Assembly: GCA_030848705.1 (NCBI GenBank)
Contig: CM061237.1
Coordinates: 87,229,910 to 87,293,909, forward strand
Source of the DNA: Heracleum sosnowskyi
Lineage: Eukaryota > Streptophyta > Magnoliopsida > Apiales > Apiaceae
Direction: 5' to 3'
DNA length: 64,000 bases
Shown: piece after piece, positions 29,931 through 41,483 of the stretch
Layout of the letters: every line of letters begins with the position of its first letter
Position numbering within the stretch: the first letter of the stretch is position 1
Notes under the pieces: generated by a model
What the model was told of the DNA's origin: nothing
What the model saw: the letters and a program-made list of their open reading frames with translations, nothing else
Database searches by the model: none
Translations under genes and position numbers: made by a program

Positions 29931-32243
29931 CTAGTCAGAATGTTTAGGAACCCACACTTGTTGGATTCCTTGTTCATGCATTTTATTAAATTTAACAGCA
30001 GAAGACTTTTTGACTTTAGCAGTCCTGACAAGATTTACTCCATCAGGATTTGCTTTGTCAGTATCAGTATTAACAAAAGCATGCTTCGCTATGACATTTT
30101 CAGTTCTATCAGACTTTGTACTACTTTCAAACTTAGGCAATGGATCATAAAAGTTATAGTACAAATCATGATACTCTTTACATGTATAAATAGAATGCCA
30201 TAGACTACCACAATGAAAACAGGAATTCTGTGGTTTGTAAAATACTGATCTATTCCTAACATCAGACTTAGGAATTTCAGCAATTTTCTTCTTACTCTTT
30301 TTACAATCAATAGCAAGATGATTAGAGTTACCACAGTTAAAACAACACTTTCTAGGTGCATTTGGGATATATTTATAACCATTCTCTTTATTGATCCCAA
30401 CTTTACCATTCCTGTTTCTCTTAACAGTAGCTTCCTTTTTCTTATCTGTAACCTCACAGATTTTATCTTTAAGCTGTTTCTGAGACAATAGACCTAGATT
30501 CTTAGTGACTTTGTTCATGACAGGTTTAGACTTTATAACTTTAATTCCTTGAGTAGAAGAAGATCCCTTTTCAAAAGTAGAATTGGAATCCTTACCAAAA
30601 ACAAAATTAACAGGAGTAATCTTAGATTTGGTTGAGTCTATAACATGTCTATAGGTCTTTGGACTGACTGTCTCATCAATGACAATTTTCTCTGCTAATT
30701 TCTTATCTTCATCTGACTTATATCCTAGACACTCTTTCCAATTCTTAGAGGTATTAATCTCATGAAATTTCCTACCAGAGTCTGTCCAGGTTCTGATTTT
30801 CTCATTAGCAGATTCAAGTTCTTTTTCAAGGGAAGTACATTTAGATGTCATCTCTAAGTGCATGTGTTTAGCATTATCACATTCTTTTTGTACTTCTTGC
30901 ATACGAGAAAATTCAGCTTCTAATATCTCATTCCTCTTTCTAAGATCAGACATCTCAGATAAGATTCTAGTATTCTCAGCAGTTTGACTTCTAAAGCTAA
31001 TATGTAATGACTTTAGAAAACGTCTTAACTCAGAAGCATTATCAGTATCAAAATCAAAGATAGTATTTAGTACCTTATCATCAGGAGCAGCAGTTACATC
31101 AGCATTGGCCATTAACGCATAGTTGACTACCTCAGTATCAGATTCTGAGGAAGAGTCCATCCAATCCTTGCTTGATGTGATGAGTGCCTTTGTCTTGTTG
31201 CATTCAGAAGCAAAGTGACCCATACCATTACACTTGTAGCATCTAACCTTTGACTTGTCAAATTTGCTACCCTTGCTGTCCTTCTTGATATACTTGTCTT
31301 TGTCTGCTTTGAAGGTCTTTTTCTGAAAGTTGCCTTGTCTTCTATTCTTTCTGAACTTCATCCTTCTGAAGTTTCTGACAATCATAGCAACCATCTCTTC
31401 CATGTCTGAATCAGAAGATTCATCACCAGTATTGGCATCAGGATTGCCATCAGTATCTGATGAAGAGTCGTCAGGATCTGACTCAGCTACTCTTGCTTTC
31501 CTTCTAGAGACCTCCATAGCTTTCCCTTTTGATTTTGCTTCTACATTCAAAGCAATTGACTTTGCCTTGCTGCTTTTCTTGTTCTTTCTCTGTTGAACTT
31601 CAAGATCATGAGTTCTTAGCATCCCATAGATCTCATCAAGAGACACAATGTTCAGATCATACTGGTGTCTAATGATTGAGGTCTGAGTATCCCATTCTTC
31701 AGGTAAAGCTCTAAGAAATTTGGTGTTTGAATCTTCAGTTTCATATACTTTGTCAACTAAGGATAAGCTGTTCAATAGTGTCAGAAATCTATCATATAGA
31801 TCAGTCAGGCTCTCTTCAGGTCTTGCATCGAATTGCTCATATTCTTGAATCAATAGAGCCCTTCTGTTTTTCTTAACAGATGCAGATCCCTGGCACTGAG
31901 TTTCCAAAGTATCCCAGATTTCTTTTGAAGACTTGCATGCAATCACTCTGTTTGACATGACAGCATCAAGGCTATTATGCAAGATATTCTTTATCTTTGG
32001 TTCCCTGAGTACATGAGCTTTTTCTTCTGGAGTCCATTCAGCTTTAGCTTTGACCACATAATGTTCTGGTACTGTATCTGTTCGTTCTACGAACTTTGTT
32101 GGTATATATGGTCCATCACGAATCCTGTCCAAGTAGTCAGGATCCATAGCCTCCAGGTACATCAGCATCTTTACCCTCCATGTAGGATATTCTGATATCT
32201 TCAAGATGGGAATCTTCATGCTTTCATACTTGGTTGTCGACAT
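29931..32243 (-). CDS. gag: gag of element F, 770 codons, intact
   Basis: Starts MSTTKYESMKIPIL at the ATG at 32241-32243, 35 bp from the primer site. A UBN2-like N-terminal region has KEIWDTLETQCQG and TKFLRALPEEWD, followed by a Lys-rich segment. CCHC knuckle CYKCNGMGHFASEC lies near residue 335. A coiled-coil-like stretch (about 400-490) is followed by two more Cys/His motifs: CFNCGNSNHLAIDC, and CFHCGSLWHSIYTC, which is a CCHC variant. Ends QQVWVPKHSD with TAG. A long C-terminus after the first knuckle is typical of Sirevirus gag. Confidence 0.95.
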   Translation of the reverse strand: MSTTKYESMKIPILKISEYPTWRVKMLMYLEAMDPDYLDRIRDGPYIPTKFVERTDTVPEHYVVKAKAEWTPEEKAHVLREPKIKNILHNSLDAVMSNRVIACKSSKEIWDTLETQCQGSASVKKNRRALLIQEYEQFDARPEESLTDLYDRFLTLLNSLSLVDKVYETEDSNTKFLRALPEEWDTQTSIIRHQYDLNIVSLDEIYGMLRTHDLEVQQRKNKKSSKAKSIALNVEAKSKGKAMEVSRRKARVAESDPDDSSSDTDGNPDANTGDESSDSDMEEMVAMIVRNFRRMKFRKNRRQGNFQKKTFKADKDKYIKKDSKGSKFDKSKVRCYKCNGMGHFASECNKTKALITSSKDWMDSSSESDTEVVNYALMANADVTAAPDDKVLNTIFDFDTDNASELRRFLKSLHISFRSQTAENTRILSEMSDLRKRNEILEAEFSRMQEVQKECDNAKHMHLEMTSKCTSLEKELESANEKIRTWTDSGRKFHEINTSKNWKECLGYKSDEDKKLAEKIVIDETVSPKTYRHVIDSTKSKITPVNFVFGKDSNSTFEKGSSSTQGIKVIKSKPVMNKVTKNLGLLSQKQLKDKICEVTDKKKEATVKRNRNGKVGINKENGYKYIPNAPRKCCFNCGNSNHLAIDCKKSKKKIAEIPKSDVRNRSVFYKPQNSCFHCGSLWHSIYTCKEYHDLYYNFYDPLPKFESSTKSDRTENVIAKHAFVNTDTDKANPDGVNLVRTAKVKKSSAVKFNKMHEQGIQQVWVPKHSD

Positions 32244-32275
32244 CTTTAGATCGTATCTGATTCAGAATTAAATCA

Positions 32276-32293
32276 GTTTGCTCTGATACCAAT
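32276..32293 (-). other. Primer binding site of element F
   Basis: GTTTGCTCTGATACCAAT on the plus strand, which is ATTGGTATCAGAGCAAAC on the element strand, next to the 5' LTR. Confidence 0.9.
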
Positions 32294-32895
32294 TGTTGCC
32301 CAGTGAATAACAATTGTAGAAGGGGGTTGAATACAATTGTATAAGATTCTCGACTTTATATAACACAAATATGAAAGATCAATAACAATAACAATAACAG
32401 CTTTATTAACTTTGATATAAAACTGTTACAAACTCTCTTAAGAAATTCTGATGTTCTTAAGAGCTGCTAGATTACAAAAACTCTCTCAAGAAATTCTGTT
32501 CTTAAGAGCTTCTCTCCGATTATGTTCTCTCTCTCTGATCAGTACATAAATCGAAACCAAAACTGTGTTTATATAGTGCACACAGCTTCTCTATCAATAA
32601 CAAGATAAGTCCTAATCATAATAAAGATAGAAACATATCTTTAATCGATAGCTGCATTCTACAAACCAGGAACACACTTCCATGTTTATCTAGACTCCAA
32701 ATATAACTCGAAGTAGGAATCCTGATCAGCTTCAAGTCCTGATGATCAAACCTGATCATAGTCTGAGTAGGAATCCTGATGATCAATAAGATACTGACGC
32801 TTGATCAAATACTGATGACCATGCAATACTGATGACGTCAGCAATCCTGATCAGTTGAGTCTAGCTTCTGACGATCATTGAATTCTGATCTAACA
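32294..32895 (-). repeat. 5' LTR of element F, 602 bp
   Basis: Identical to the 3' LTR except for one visible base. TATA box at 32568-32577 (TTTATATAGT on the plus strand). Confidence 0.95.
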
Positions 32896-33403
32896 AAAGC
32901 ATATGCATAAGACAATTGGCCACATCAATTACAAATATAACTCAAAAGAAAAGAAAAGACACAGCAGCTCTCAACATTACATTTCTCTGTCTTCTTCAAT
33001 TCCAAACTGTCTGAGCATTTAATTTCTTCAGGAGATTTAATTCTTGATTGTTCTTAGCATTTAATCCATAAGAATCATTTCTCTTGTACTGCTTTGACTT
33101 CCTAGCGGATCATAATCCCTAGATTTTATATCGAACTACTTTTTAGTATTCGATCCTTTTTATTACAAAAATAGATAAATTCATGTCGAATTTATTCTAG
33201 ATTTGTTTTATCAAGTTCTTTGTAATCAGTGATCAAAATTGTAACACCCTTCAAGTTTAATAGAGTTTTATTTAACTTGAATATTGTTTCAGTTTTATTC
33301 CGCAACAATTTGTTCTAAATTGTTAAATCTTAAAAGGACAAATTCGATTAAACGGTATAGTTTGTATTCAACCCCCCTTCTACAAACTTATCAGGACCTA
33401 ACA

Positions 33404-33929
33404 GTAAGGAATACCCGATTTGCAGACTGTCTGTAGGAATCGCATCCCAATTGGTGCATTTCTTCCCGAAAGCTCTTGTGATGCAATCAAAGAAGAAACT
33501 TCACTCCTTCCTCAAGAATGGACGCTTCAATTGACCCACCTTGGCCAATGACCCAGAGTAACCGATATCCCTCATCATTCTCAGCAGATCTCCATCGCCA
33601 ACAGAAATTGTATAGGAATTGAAATCTTCAAAGTTTAGAGCATCACGAACAGTCTCAGGAGTGACCACAAACTCGTGATTTTGATACTCAAAGACAATGG
33701 ACGGAGACCCAGCCTCTCCTCCATCATCATAAACACCTGTCTGCCAGAAAGTACTAATTTGAGACCCAGACAGCTTCGTTGGTTCAGTAAGAGCATGTCC
33801 AATATCAGAATTTGCCAAGAAACGCTGAACCAAGTGAAACGCCTCCGGTGCGTTCGCAATATTTAACGGAGCTGCATAGTTGTTTGGTACAAATTCTAAC
33901 CCAGAAACAACAAAAGCTGTAGTAGCCAT
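33404..33929 (-). pseudogene. Extra gene of element C, 5' part
   Basis: The ATG at 33927-33929 opens MATTAFVVSGLEFVPNNYAAP, aligned with the starts in B and E. It continues with YDDGG, EFVVTPETVRDAL, GDLLRMMRDIGYSG and RPFLRKE. There the Trp codon of the KEWSFFFD block is TGA (33498-33500), a nonsense change. The frame goes on through ITRAFGKKCTNWDAIP-DSLQIGYS to the D insertion at 33404. The domain resembles in outline the plant transposon-associated (Transposase_32-like) proteins I know from SIRE elements; this needs a profile search. Confidence 0.85.
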
Positions 33930-35248
33930 TAGAACAATTAGAAATAAACAGAGAATGGCTTAGAGAAATTTCGAGAGTGTTTGCAGGAAAAGTGTTTGTG
34001 AATATGTGTGTGTGTGACAGGAAGTTTGAATCTGAGTAAGATGTGAAAAGTTCAAACGGTTTTGTGTATTGTATATTAATACAAAATTAAAAATTTAAAA
34101 ACTGAACAGTTTCTAATCAATACACACAACTGTCTTACTCCGTAATTCGTGTGAGTGGGACACGTGGCACACATGCAATGACTGACAGCAGTAAATGCCA
34201 GTTTCCAATGCGCATGCGCAGTAAAAATAGCAATAATTACCGCCCATTACACTTTTCTAGACATGCAACCTCTCTCTTCTGTTTAATACACTCTTGAACA
34301 ACTGTCCAATCATACTCTTTTTAATTTTCAAAACAAATGTCTTTTCTCAAAATCATAATATGTCTGAAACAGAAAATTTATTTTAATCATCAGAGATTAA
34401 AATTAAATTACCTCGGCGTAGAGTACACAGTTCAACAGTGTTTACCAATCCTCCTCCTTTATAAATAAATTCTTTTATCAAACTGTACAGGTGTGAATAT
34501 TTGTGTGTGACTTAGCAGAGTTTACTGAATAGAAATATTTAGATCATCTCAAAGTGCATAAAATCCATAAAATAAATCAGTAAAAACTGGTTGCTCAAAC
34601 TCTCATGTATAAAATAAAATCTGAACTCATCTAAACTCTGTACTTCTAAATTTATTATTTTCACCCCCTTTGATTTTTTTTTTCCAGTAATCAGTGGTTG
34701 GCACTAGTCACCAAAAATCAAAGATTTTAGCCCTTATTTCATACAATAAGTTCCTGGATCTTCCTAGGCACAACATGATCTCAAAGGAATTTGTGCTTAT
34801 TTTGCATCTTTTGATTTGAGGGTGAAATATCAGCAACTAATTATCAGAGTTTAGACTTACATCAGTTAACATGATTAATGTATGAGAGAAAGTGCACACA
34901 GCTAATACAGACTCAATGTATAGGATCAATAAACTAAGAGATGCTATAAATATAGAGACAGTATCATGCTGTGTAAAATTTCTGCACATTTTGAAATCAG
35001 AATTTATATTACTCAGAAAGATTCATGATTACTTACTGAAAATTATGCTTCATACAATTTTCTTCATCGGTCCATATGTTTCAGACAAAATCACAATCAG
35101 AGTTTAACATCAGAGTTTGACTGACAGAGTATTTGTAACAGAGTATGACGTACAGAGTTTGACAAACTGGTACGACTGACAGTTAACATATGCAAAGAAA
35201 TATGAGCAACAAATCACAGAGTATAGATTTTGAGTCTAACCAGTATCT
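33930..35248 (-). other. Spacer of element C between pol and the extra gene, promoter-like
   Basis: Shared by B, C and E. From the pol end: repeated AAACTCTGA-type motifs, then GAGATCATGTTGTGCCTAGGAA, GTGACTAGTGCCAACCACTGATTACTGG, and a purine run AAAGGGGGTGAAAAT (about 34661-34675). ACGCCGAGGTAA follows. Next are the 12-bp palindrome TGCGCATGCGCA (34209-34220), a G-box CACGTG (34161-34166), an AT-rich TATA-like region (about 34070-34100) and a CA/CT-rich leader to the ATG at 33929. Confidence 0.65.
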
Positions 35249-38200
35249 CTAGTCAAAACCAGAGATCATTCCAAGTTCCTTTACCAGCCTTGTAAAGGTA
35301 GCTTCACTCAAAGGTTTGGTGAAGATATCTGCAAGCTGTTGGTCTGTAGACACAAAATGAAGCTCAATATTTCCTTCTTCCACATGTTCCCTGATAAAAT
35401 GATACCTTATACTGATGTGCTTGGTCATGGAATGCTGTACTGGATTACCTGTCATAGCAATAGCACTTTGATTATCACAGAAAATAGGTATTTTAGAGTA
35501 CCTTAATCCATAGTCCAGCAATTGATTCTTCATCCACAAAATCTGTGCACAACAGCTACCAGCAACAATATACTCTGCTTCTGCTGTGGATGTGGAAATT
35601 GATTTCTGTTTCTTGTTGTACCAAGAAACTAATCTGTCACCTAAAAAATGACAGCTTCCACTTGTGCTTTTTCTGTCTATCTTACAGCCTGCAAAATCTG
35701 CATCAGAGTAACCAATTAATTTAAACTCTGATTATCTAGGGTACCACAAACCAAGAGTTATGGTTCCTTTGAGATATTTGAAAATTCTCTTCACAGCTGT
35801 TAGATGAGGCTCTCTGGGGTCTGCTTGAAATCTTGCACAAAGACATGTTGCATACATGATATCTGTTCAACTTGCAGTAAGATAAAGAAGAGACCCTATC
35901 ATCCCTCTATAGTTTGTCATATCTACTGAGGCTCCTGTGTCTTTGTCTAGCTTTGTTGCAGTAGCCATGGGAGTTGTAGCAGATGAACTATCAAGCATAC
36001 CAAATTTATTGAGTAGATTTCTAGTATATTTTGCTTGATTGATAAAAATCCCATCATCTGTTTGCTTTACTTGTAAGCCTAGAAAATAACTAAGCTCTCC
36101 CATCATGCTCATTTGGTATCTTGACTGCATAAGCTCGGCAAATTTCTTACAGAGTTTGTCATTAGTAGACCCAAAAATTATGTCATCCACATAAATTTGA
36201 ACTAACAGCAAATCATCACCAGAATTAAAATAGAACAAGGTTTTGTCAATTGTACCTCTAGTGAACCCATTTTCTAAAAGAAATTGAGCTAGAGTTTCAT
36301 ACCATGCTCTAGGTGCCTGCTTTAGTCCATATAATGCCTTGTCAAGCCTGTAGACATAATCTGGATGCTTGGGATCTACAAATCCTGGTGGTTGTTCAAC
36401 AAACACTTCTTCTTCAAGTTTCCCATTGAGAAAAGCACTTTTCACATCCATCTGAAAAACTTTAAACTTCTTGTGAGCAGCATAGGCCAAAAAAATCCTT
36501 ATTGCCTCCAATCTTGCAACTGGAGCAAAAGTTTCATCATAGTCAATTCCTTCCTGCTGTGAATAGCCTTTAGCCACAAGTCTAGCTTTATTTCTTGTAA
36601 TCACTCCATCACTGTCTGTTTTGTTTCTGAAAACCCACTTTGTACCAACAATAGATCTATTCTTTGGTCTTGGTACAAGTGTCCAGACTTCATTCCTCTC
36701 AAATTCATTTAACTCTTCTTGCATTGCTGTTATCCAGTTAGCATCTTGAAGAGCTTCTTCCACTTTCTTGGGCTCTGTTTGAGATAAGAATGCATGAAAC
36801 AGACATTCATTTGTTGTAGCACTTCTAGTTCTCACACTAGCTTCTGGATCTCCAATTATCAAGTCAGGTGTATGAGCTTGTGTCCACCTTCTTGCTGTTG
36901 GTAATTGGCTTCTATTATCATTATTAGATCCTCCCCCTTGATCCATGCTCTCCTGATTTTCTTCTTGACCATGTGCATTCTCTGAGGCTCCCCCTGAACT
37001 GGACTGTTCAGTATTTGACCTTTCAGAGTTTCTGTTTGATTCTTCATTTGACTCACTTTCAGAATTTGAGTCATTACTTTGAGAAGTTTCTGAAGTTTCT
37101 TCACGCTCCCCCTCAACTGGTTCTCTATTTTGTTCTGTCAGAGAAAATTCTTCAGTGTTTACCAGTAGAGGATTAGAGTATGCTTCGTCAGAGTTTGTTG
37201 GATTTGCTTCATCAGAGTTTACATCATCAGAGTTTATATCTTCATTTTCAAAGCGAAGTTGATCATGATATTCTTCATCTTCTATTCCAGTTATTTTCTT
37301 GTCATCAAATGACACATGTATAGATTCCATGATCACTTTAGTTCTCAGATTGTAGACTATGAATGCTTTAGTTGACAGTGGGTATCCAACAAAAATTCCT
37401 TCATCAGCTTTTAAGTCAAACTTGGTCAATTGTTCAGGATGAGTTTTCAATACAAAGCACTTGCATCCAAAAATATGAAAATATTTCAAATTTGGCTTCT
37501 TGTTCTTCACCATCTCATATGGTGTTTTCCCATGCTTGTTGACCAGTGTTGCATTTTGAGTAAAACAAGCAGTTTGAACAGCTTCTGCCCAGAAATAAGT
37601 TGGCAATTTTGCTTCATCAAGCATTGTTCTGGCAGCTTCGATCAATGTTCTGTTCTTTCTTTCAACTACACCATTCTGCTGTGGAGTCCCTGGTGCAGAA
37701 AATTCTTGCTTCACTCCTCTTTCTTTACAGAATTCTTCCATGATTACATTTCTGAATTCAGTACCATTATCACTCCTGATAACTTTAACTTTATACTGTG
37801 ATCCTTTGTCCAGTAACTTTACATGATCCATCAGAGTTAAGGCAGTTTCATCCTTCTTTGCTAAGAAATACACCCATGTGTACCTAGTGTACTCATCAAC
37901 AATGACTAGAGCATACTTCTTTCTGCCCAATGACATTACATTTACTAGACCAAATAGATCAACATGAAGGAGATGATAAGGATCCACAACTGAAGATTCA
38001 GATTTACTCTTGAAAGATGACTTCCTTTGCTTGGCCTTTTGACAAGAATCACACAGACCATCTAAGCTGAGTATAGACTTTGGAAGTCCCCTTACAAGAT
38101 CTTTTCGAATTAGCTCATTTATGTTGTTCAAGTTTAGGTGAGAGAGATTTTTATGCCATTTCCAACTCTCTTCATTTGACATTTTTGCAGACAGACATAC

Positions 38201-38578
38201 AGCTTTTCCTTCAGAGTTTGTTACCAAACTTGCTTCATAGATATTGTTTTGTCTGTTTCCAACTAGAACAACTTTTCCTGTAGATTTGCTGATAACCTCA
38301 CAGTATTCAGGTTGAAAATCTACATGGTATCCTCTGTCACAGATTTGACTCACAGATAGCAAGTCATGCTTGAGTCCTGGGACATGAGCTACATTTGTGA
38401 TGATGACACTTCCAAGAATGATATTGCCATATCCCATAGTACGTCCTATGTTGCCATCTCCATAGGAAACTTTTGGGCCAGCCTTCTCCTCATAGTCTGA
38501 TAGCAGGGCTTTATTTCCAGTCATGTGTCCTGAACATCCACTGTCCAAGACTAGGGTACTTTCCCTTATGCCCTGCAA
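35249..38578 (-). pseudogene. pol: pol of element C, two nonsense codons
   Basis: One continuous frame apart from two stops: TGA at 35864-35866 (Arg codon of the LTASRPDIMYAT block) and TAA at 35732-35734 (Glu after WYPR). Protease DSGCSGHMTG, the HHCC motif, integrase RSDNGTEF and VVERKNRTL, and RT YVDDIIFGST are all intact. The stops fall between RT and RNase H, so RNase H would be lost. The frame begins right after a TGA and TTGCAGGG, as in B and E. Confidence 0.9.
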
Positions 38579-38612
38579 TCACAAACAATCACAAAGAGTT
38601 AGATTTAAGGAT

Positions 38613-40922
38613 CTAGACTTGCTTGGATCCTTTGGCTTTCTTAACATTGTTAGCTTTTGCAGCGGAATTACTATCAACAGAGTTTAAGCTAACAATATCA
38701 GACTTTACACTTGCAGAGTTTGCTCTAACCCATTTCAAGTTAGGCTTCAACTCATAATAATTGTGATAAATAGTATGATAACTCTTGCAAGTATAAATGG
38801 AATGCCAAGTGCTCCCACAGTGTGTGCATAAAGTCTGTGGTCTAACCCTAACATAATCATTCTTTACTCCAGATTTGGAGGGTAAAGAATTAATATTTTT
38901 GTTCTTCCTGCAAAAACTGGCAAGATGGTTAGTACTACCACAACTATGACATGTCTTTCTAGGAGCATCAGAATTAGGCAGATAATCATTTCTTTTATTA
39001 ATGCCTACTTTTCCATTCCTATTTTTCTTGGACACTTTATGTTTGTTGACAGACTTTACCTCTTCAAGCTTATGGTTGAGTTGTTTTTCTGTCATCAAAC
39101 CAACATTAACCTGTTTATCACAGATTTTTACTGGTTCTTTAACAGCTTCTGTCTTAATCTGATTTTCTGTTATTGAACCAACATTAACCTGTTTATCACA
39201 AGTTTGAATTGGCTCCATAACAGCTTCTTTCTCAACTACAGATTTCAGCTTACTGGATTCAGGAACAAATTTCACAGGTTTAAGATTTGATCTAACTTTA
39301 ACTTTATCTTTAAACCTAAGTTCATCTTCCTCACAGTAACCTAATCCTACAGTATCTGTCTGAAAAACTTGATGTGTGTCTTTTCCAGAATTAGTCCAGG
39401 TTTTAATCACTTTCCTCTCCTTTTCCAACTCAGATTATATTTGCCTATATCTTTTAAGCAATTCCTGTTCAACATAAACAACATCATCTCTCTCCTTTTG
39501 AACTTGTTGCATGTTAACAAGCTCTTCTTCAAGAAATTTATTTCTTTCTTTAAGCCTAAGATTCTCAGATTTAATTCTCTCATTCTCTAAAGTCTGATCC
39601 CTATAACTAACATGTATACTTTTTAGATAAACTCTCAATTTAGATATATTATCAGTATCATAAGCATAAGTTGTTAGGGGTACCTTATTTTCAGATGAGT
39701 CAGAATCATCTTTGACAGTTGCCATGAGAGCATAATTTACATCCTCATCTGATTCTGAAGTGTCTGCCCAGTCTCTTCCTTTAGTGATGAGTGCTTTTCC
39801 AGATTTTCCTTTCTTGCACTCTGGAGCATAGTGACCCATCTCTTTACACTTGTAGCACTGGATCTCAGACTTATCTTTCTTTCCAGACTTGGTATCCCTT
39901 CCTTCAGACTTTCTGAAATTCTTCCTTTCAGAGTTTGAATCTCTCCTAGAGAATCTTTTTCCTTTCTTGAAGTTCTTAAAACCCATCTTCTTGAAAGTCT
40001 TCACCATCAAAGCAGCCATTTGCATCATTTGTTCTTAATCATCCTCAGATTCAGAAGAGGCATCAGTGTATGAGTCATCATCAGAGTTTGATGACTCATT
40101 CTCAGAGTTTATGACTAAAGATTTTCCCTTAGCTTTCTTCTTTGATGTTTCTTTCCTCATAACTTTTTCTTCAACCTTGAGAGCAACAGATTTTGTCTTC
40201 TTACTGATTCTTCTGTTCCTTTGTTCTATCTCCAGTTCATGAGTTTTCAGCAACCCATAGATTTCATCAAGCTCTGTATCTGCAAGCTCATAGTTATCTC
40301 TTATTGTTGTTGCCTTTAAATCCCATTTTTCAGGTAGAGATAAAAGAAACTTGAGATTAGACTCTTCAATGTCATATTCTTTATCAACCAGAGATAGATC
40401 ATTCAACAGTTTACAAAATCTATCATATGTCTCAGTCAAAGTTTCACCAGGTCTTGAGTCAAAGTGTTCATACTCCCGTGTTAGTATTGTCTTTCTGTTC
40501 TTCTTTATAGCACCTGTTCCTTGGCATCTAACTTCTAACGCATCCCATATCTCTTTGGCAGTTTTACAACCAATTACTCTGTTAGACATGACATTATCTA
40601 AAGCACTATGGAGAAGATGTCTAACCTTTGCATCCTTTGCAATTGATGAGATGTCTTCAGGAGTCAAATCTTTCTTTTCCTTTGGAATAAGCTTTTGCTC
40701 TTCATCAGCAATAACAGTAGACAGTTTAGTCGGCTTATGAGGACCATTGTAGATTCTATCAAGGTATTCTGGATCTGTGGCTTCCAGAAACATGGTCATC
40801 TTCACCTTCCATATAGGATATTCATCTGGTCTCAGAATTGGAACTCTGATAGTCTCATATCGACTCACAGAAGTTGGTTGAATTTTCTGTGTGTTAGAAC
40901 CTGCCTGGTTTTCTTCAGCCAT
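38613..40922 (-). pseudogene. gag: gag of element C, two nonsense codons
   Basis: Starts MAEENQAGSNTQKIQ at the ATG at 40920-40922. One frame with stops at 40032-40034 and 39432-39434; both are Glu codons (GAA) in E that have become TAA. Otherwise complete: UBN2-like region, knuckle CYKCKEMGHYAPEC, coiled-coil-like segment, CHSCGSTNHLASFC and CTHCGSTWHSIYTC. The end is at 38613. Confidence 0.9.
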
Positions 40923-40965
40923 GATTATACTTGTGTTTGAATCGTAAAACTGTATATATTAATCA

Positions 40966-40985
40966 GCCTTGGCTCTGATACCAAT
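40966..40985 (-). other. Primer binding site of element C
   Basis: ATTGGTATCAGAGCCAAGGC on the minus strand directly inside the 5' LTR. Confidence 0.9.
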
Positions 40986-41478
40986 TGTTAGGCCGAATAC
41001 ACAATATATAATCAATATATGTATGAGAATAACAATCAAGAACACTGTTTATGAACAATAAACTGAATTATATTAAATAATTCTTCTCTCAGTGATGTGA
41101 AATATCACAGAGAGCTGCTAGGTTACAAGAATAATGTATTCAGTATTCGCATCCCTTTTAGAGATAACCTATCTGTGTTTATATAGTACACAGCTACATA
41201 GAATCAATCTCTAATTGATATTCCTATAAATTAGCTATACAAATTATATCAAATTAGGATTGCTTCTGTCTTCTGTTCCGTTTCCTTAACTGTCTCAATA
41301 TATCTTGCTTCTTTCCATCTTCAAGATATATTGCTTCTAGAATCTTCATATTAGCACCGACAGTTAATAAACTCTCATCCCGTCAGACTTTATCAAACTC
41401 TAACTGGCTTTCAGTAAACTCTGATGAGTACCTGTTGCTTAAACACTGATAAACAATCATCAGCAATTATATCTAACA
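40986..41478 (-). repeat. 5' LTR of element C, 493 bp
   Basis: Pairs with 16241-16733 at equal length with about eight substitutions. TATA box at 41178-41187 (TTTATATAGT on the plus strand). Confidence 0.93.
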
Positions 41479-41483
41479 TCCAG

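Larger units (their letters stand above)
20860..32895 (-). mobile_element. Element F: young, nearly intact SIRE-type copia element
   Basis: Two 602-bp LTRs (20860-21461 and 32294-32895) differ at only one base that I can see (CTAATC versus CTGATC near the inner/outer end). They are flanked by AAAGC (20855-20859 and 32896-32900). On the minus strand: primer site, gag, pol, a spacer with an antisense ORF, the extra gene in two frames, and a polypurine tract. Total 12,036 bp. gag and pol are open at full length with intact catalytic motifs, so this is the only plausibly active copy here. Confidence 0.95.
19879..33403 (+). mobile_element. Solo LTR D (SIRE-like, about 1.48 kb), split by element F
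   Basis: D begins TGAAAGGCATATG at 19879 and ends GGACCTAACA at 33403, with GTAAG on both sides (19874-19878 and 33404-33408). C's extra gene reads across once one duplication is removed. D's own sequence is 19879-20859 plus 32901-33403. Its ending (TATTCAACCCCCCTTCTAC...GGACCTAACA) and its middle (CACTCATGAACCAGACAGTGC) resemble the A LTR, so it is a solo LTR of a related but longer type. No gag, pol or primer site is present. Confidence 0.8.
16241..41478 (-). mobile_element. Element C: SIRE-type copia element (B/C/E family), minus strand
   Basis: Two 493-bp LTRs (16241-16733 and 40986-41478) are flanked by TCCAG (16236-16240 and 41479-41483). Reading leftwards on the minus strand: 5' LTR, primer site, gag, pol, spacer, extra gene, polypurine tract, 3' LTR. 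Solo LTR D, with F inside it, is inserted at 19879-33403, so C itself is about 11.7 kb. The two LTRs show about eight differences. Most lesions are single-base nonsense changes. Confidence 0.93.

Noticed and set aside
20860..33403. D and F as one element with 13.5 kb span
   Set aside because: F has its own LTR pair, primer site, polypurine tract and AAAGC duplication; D's ends have a different duplication (GTAAG) and unrelated termini.
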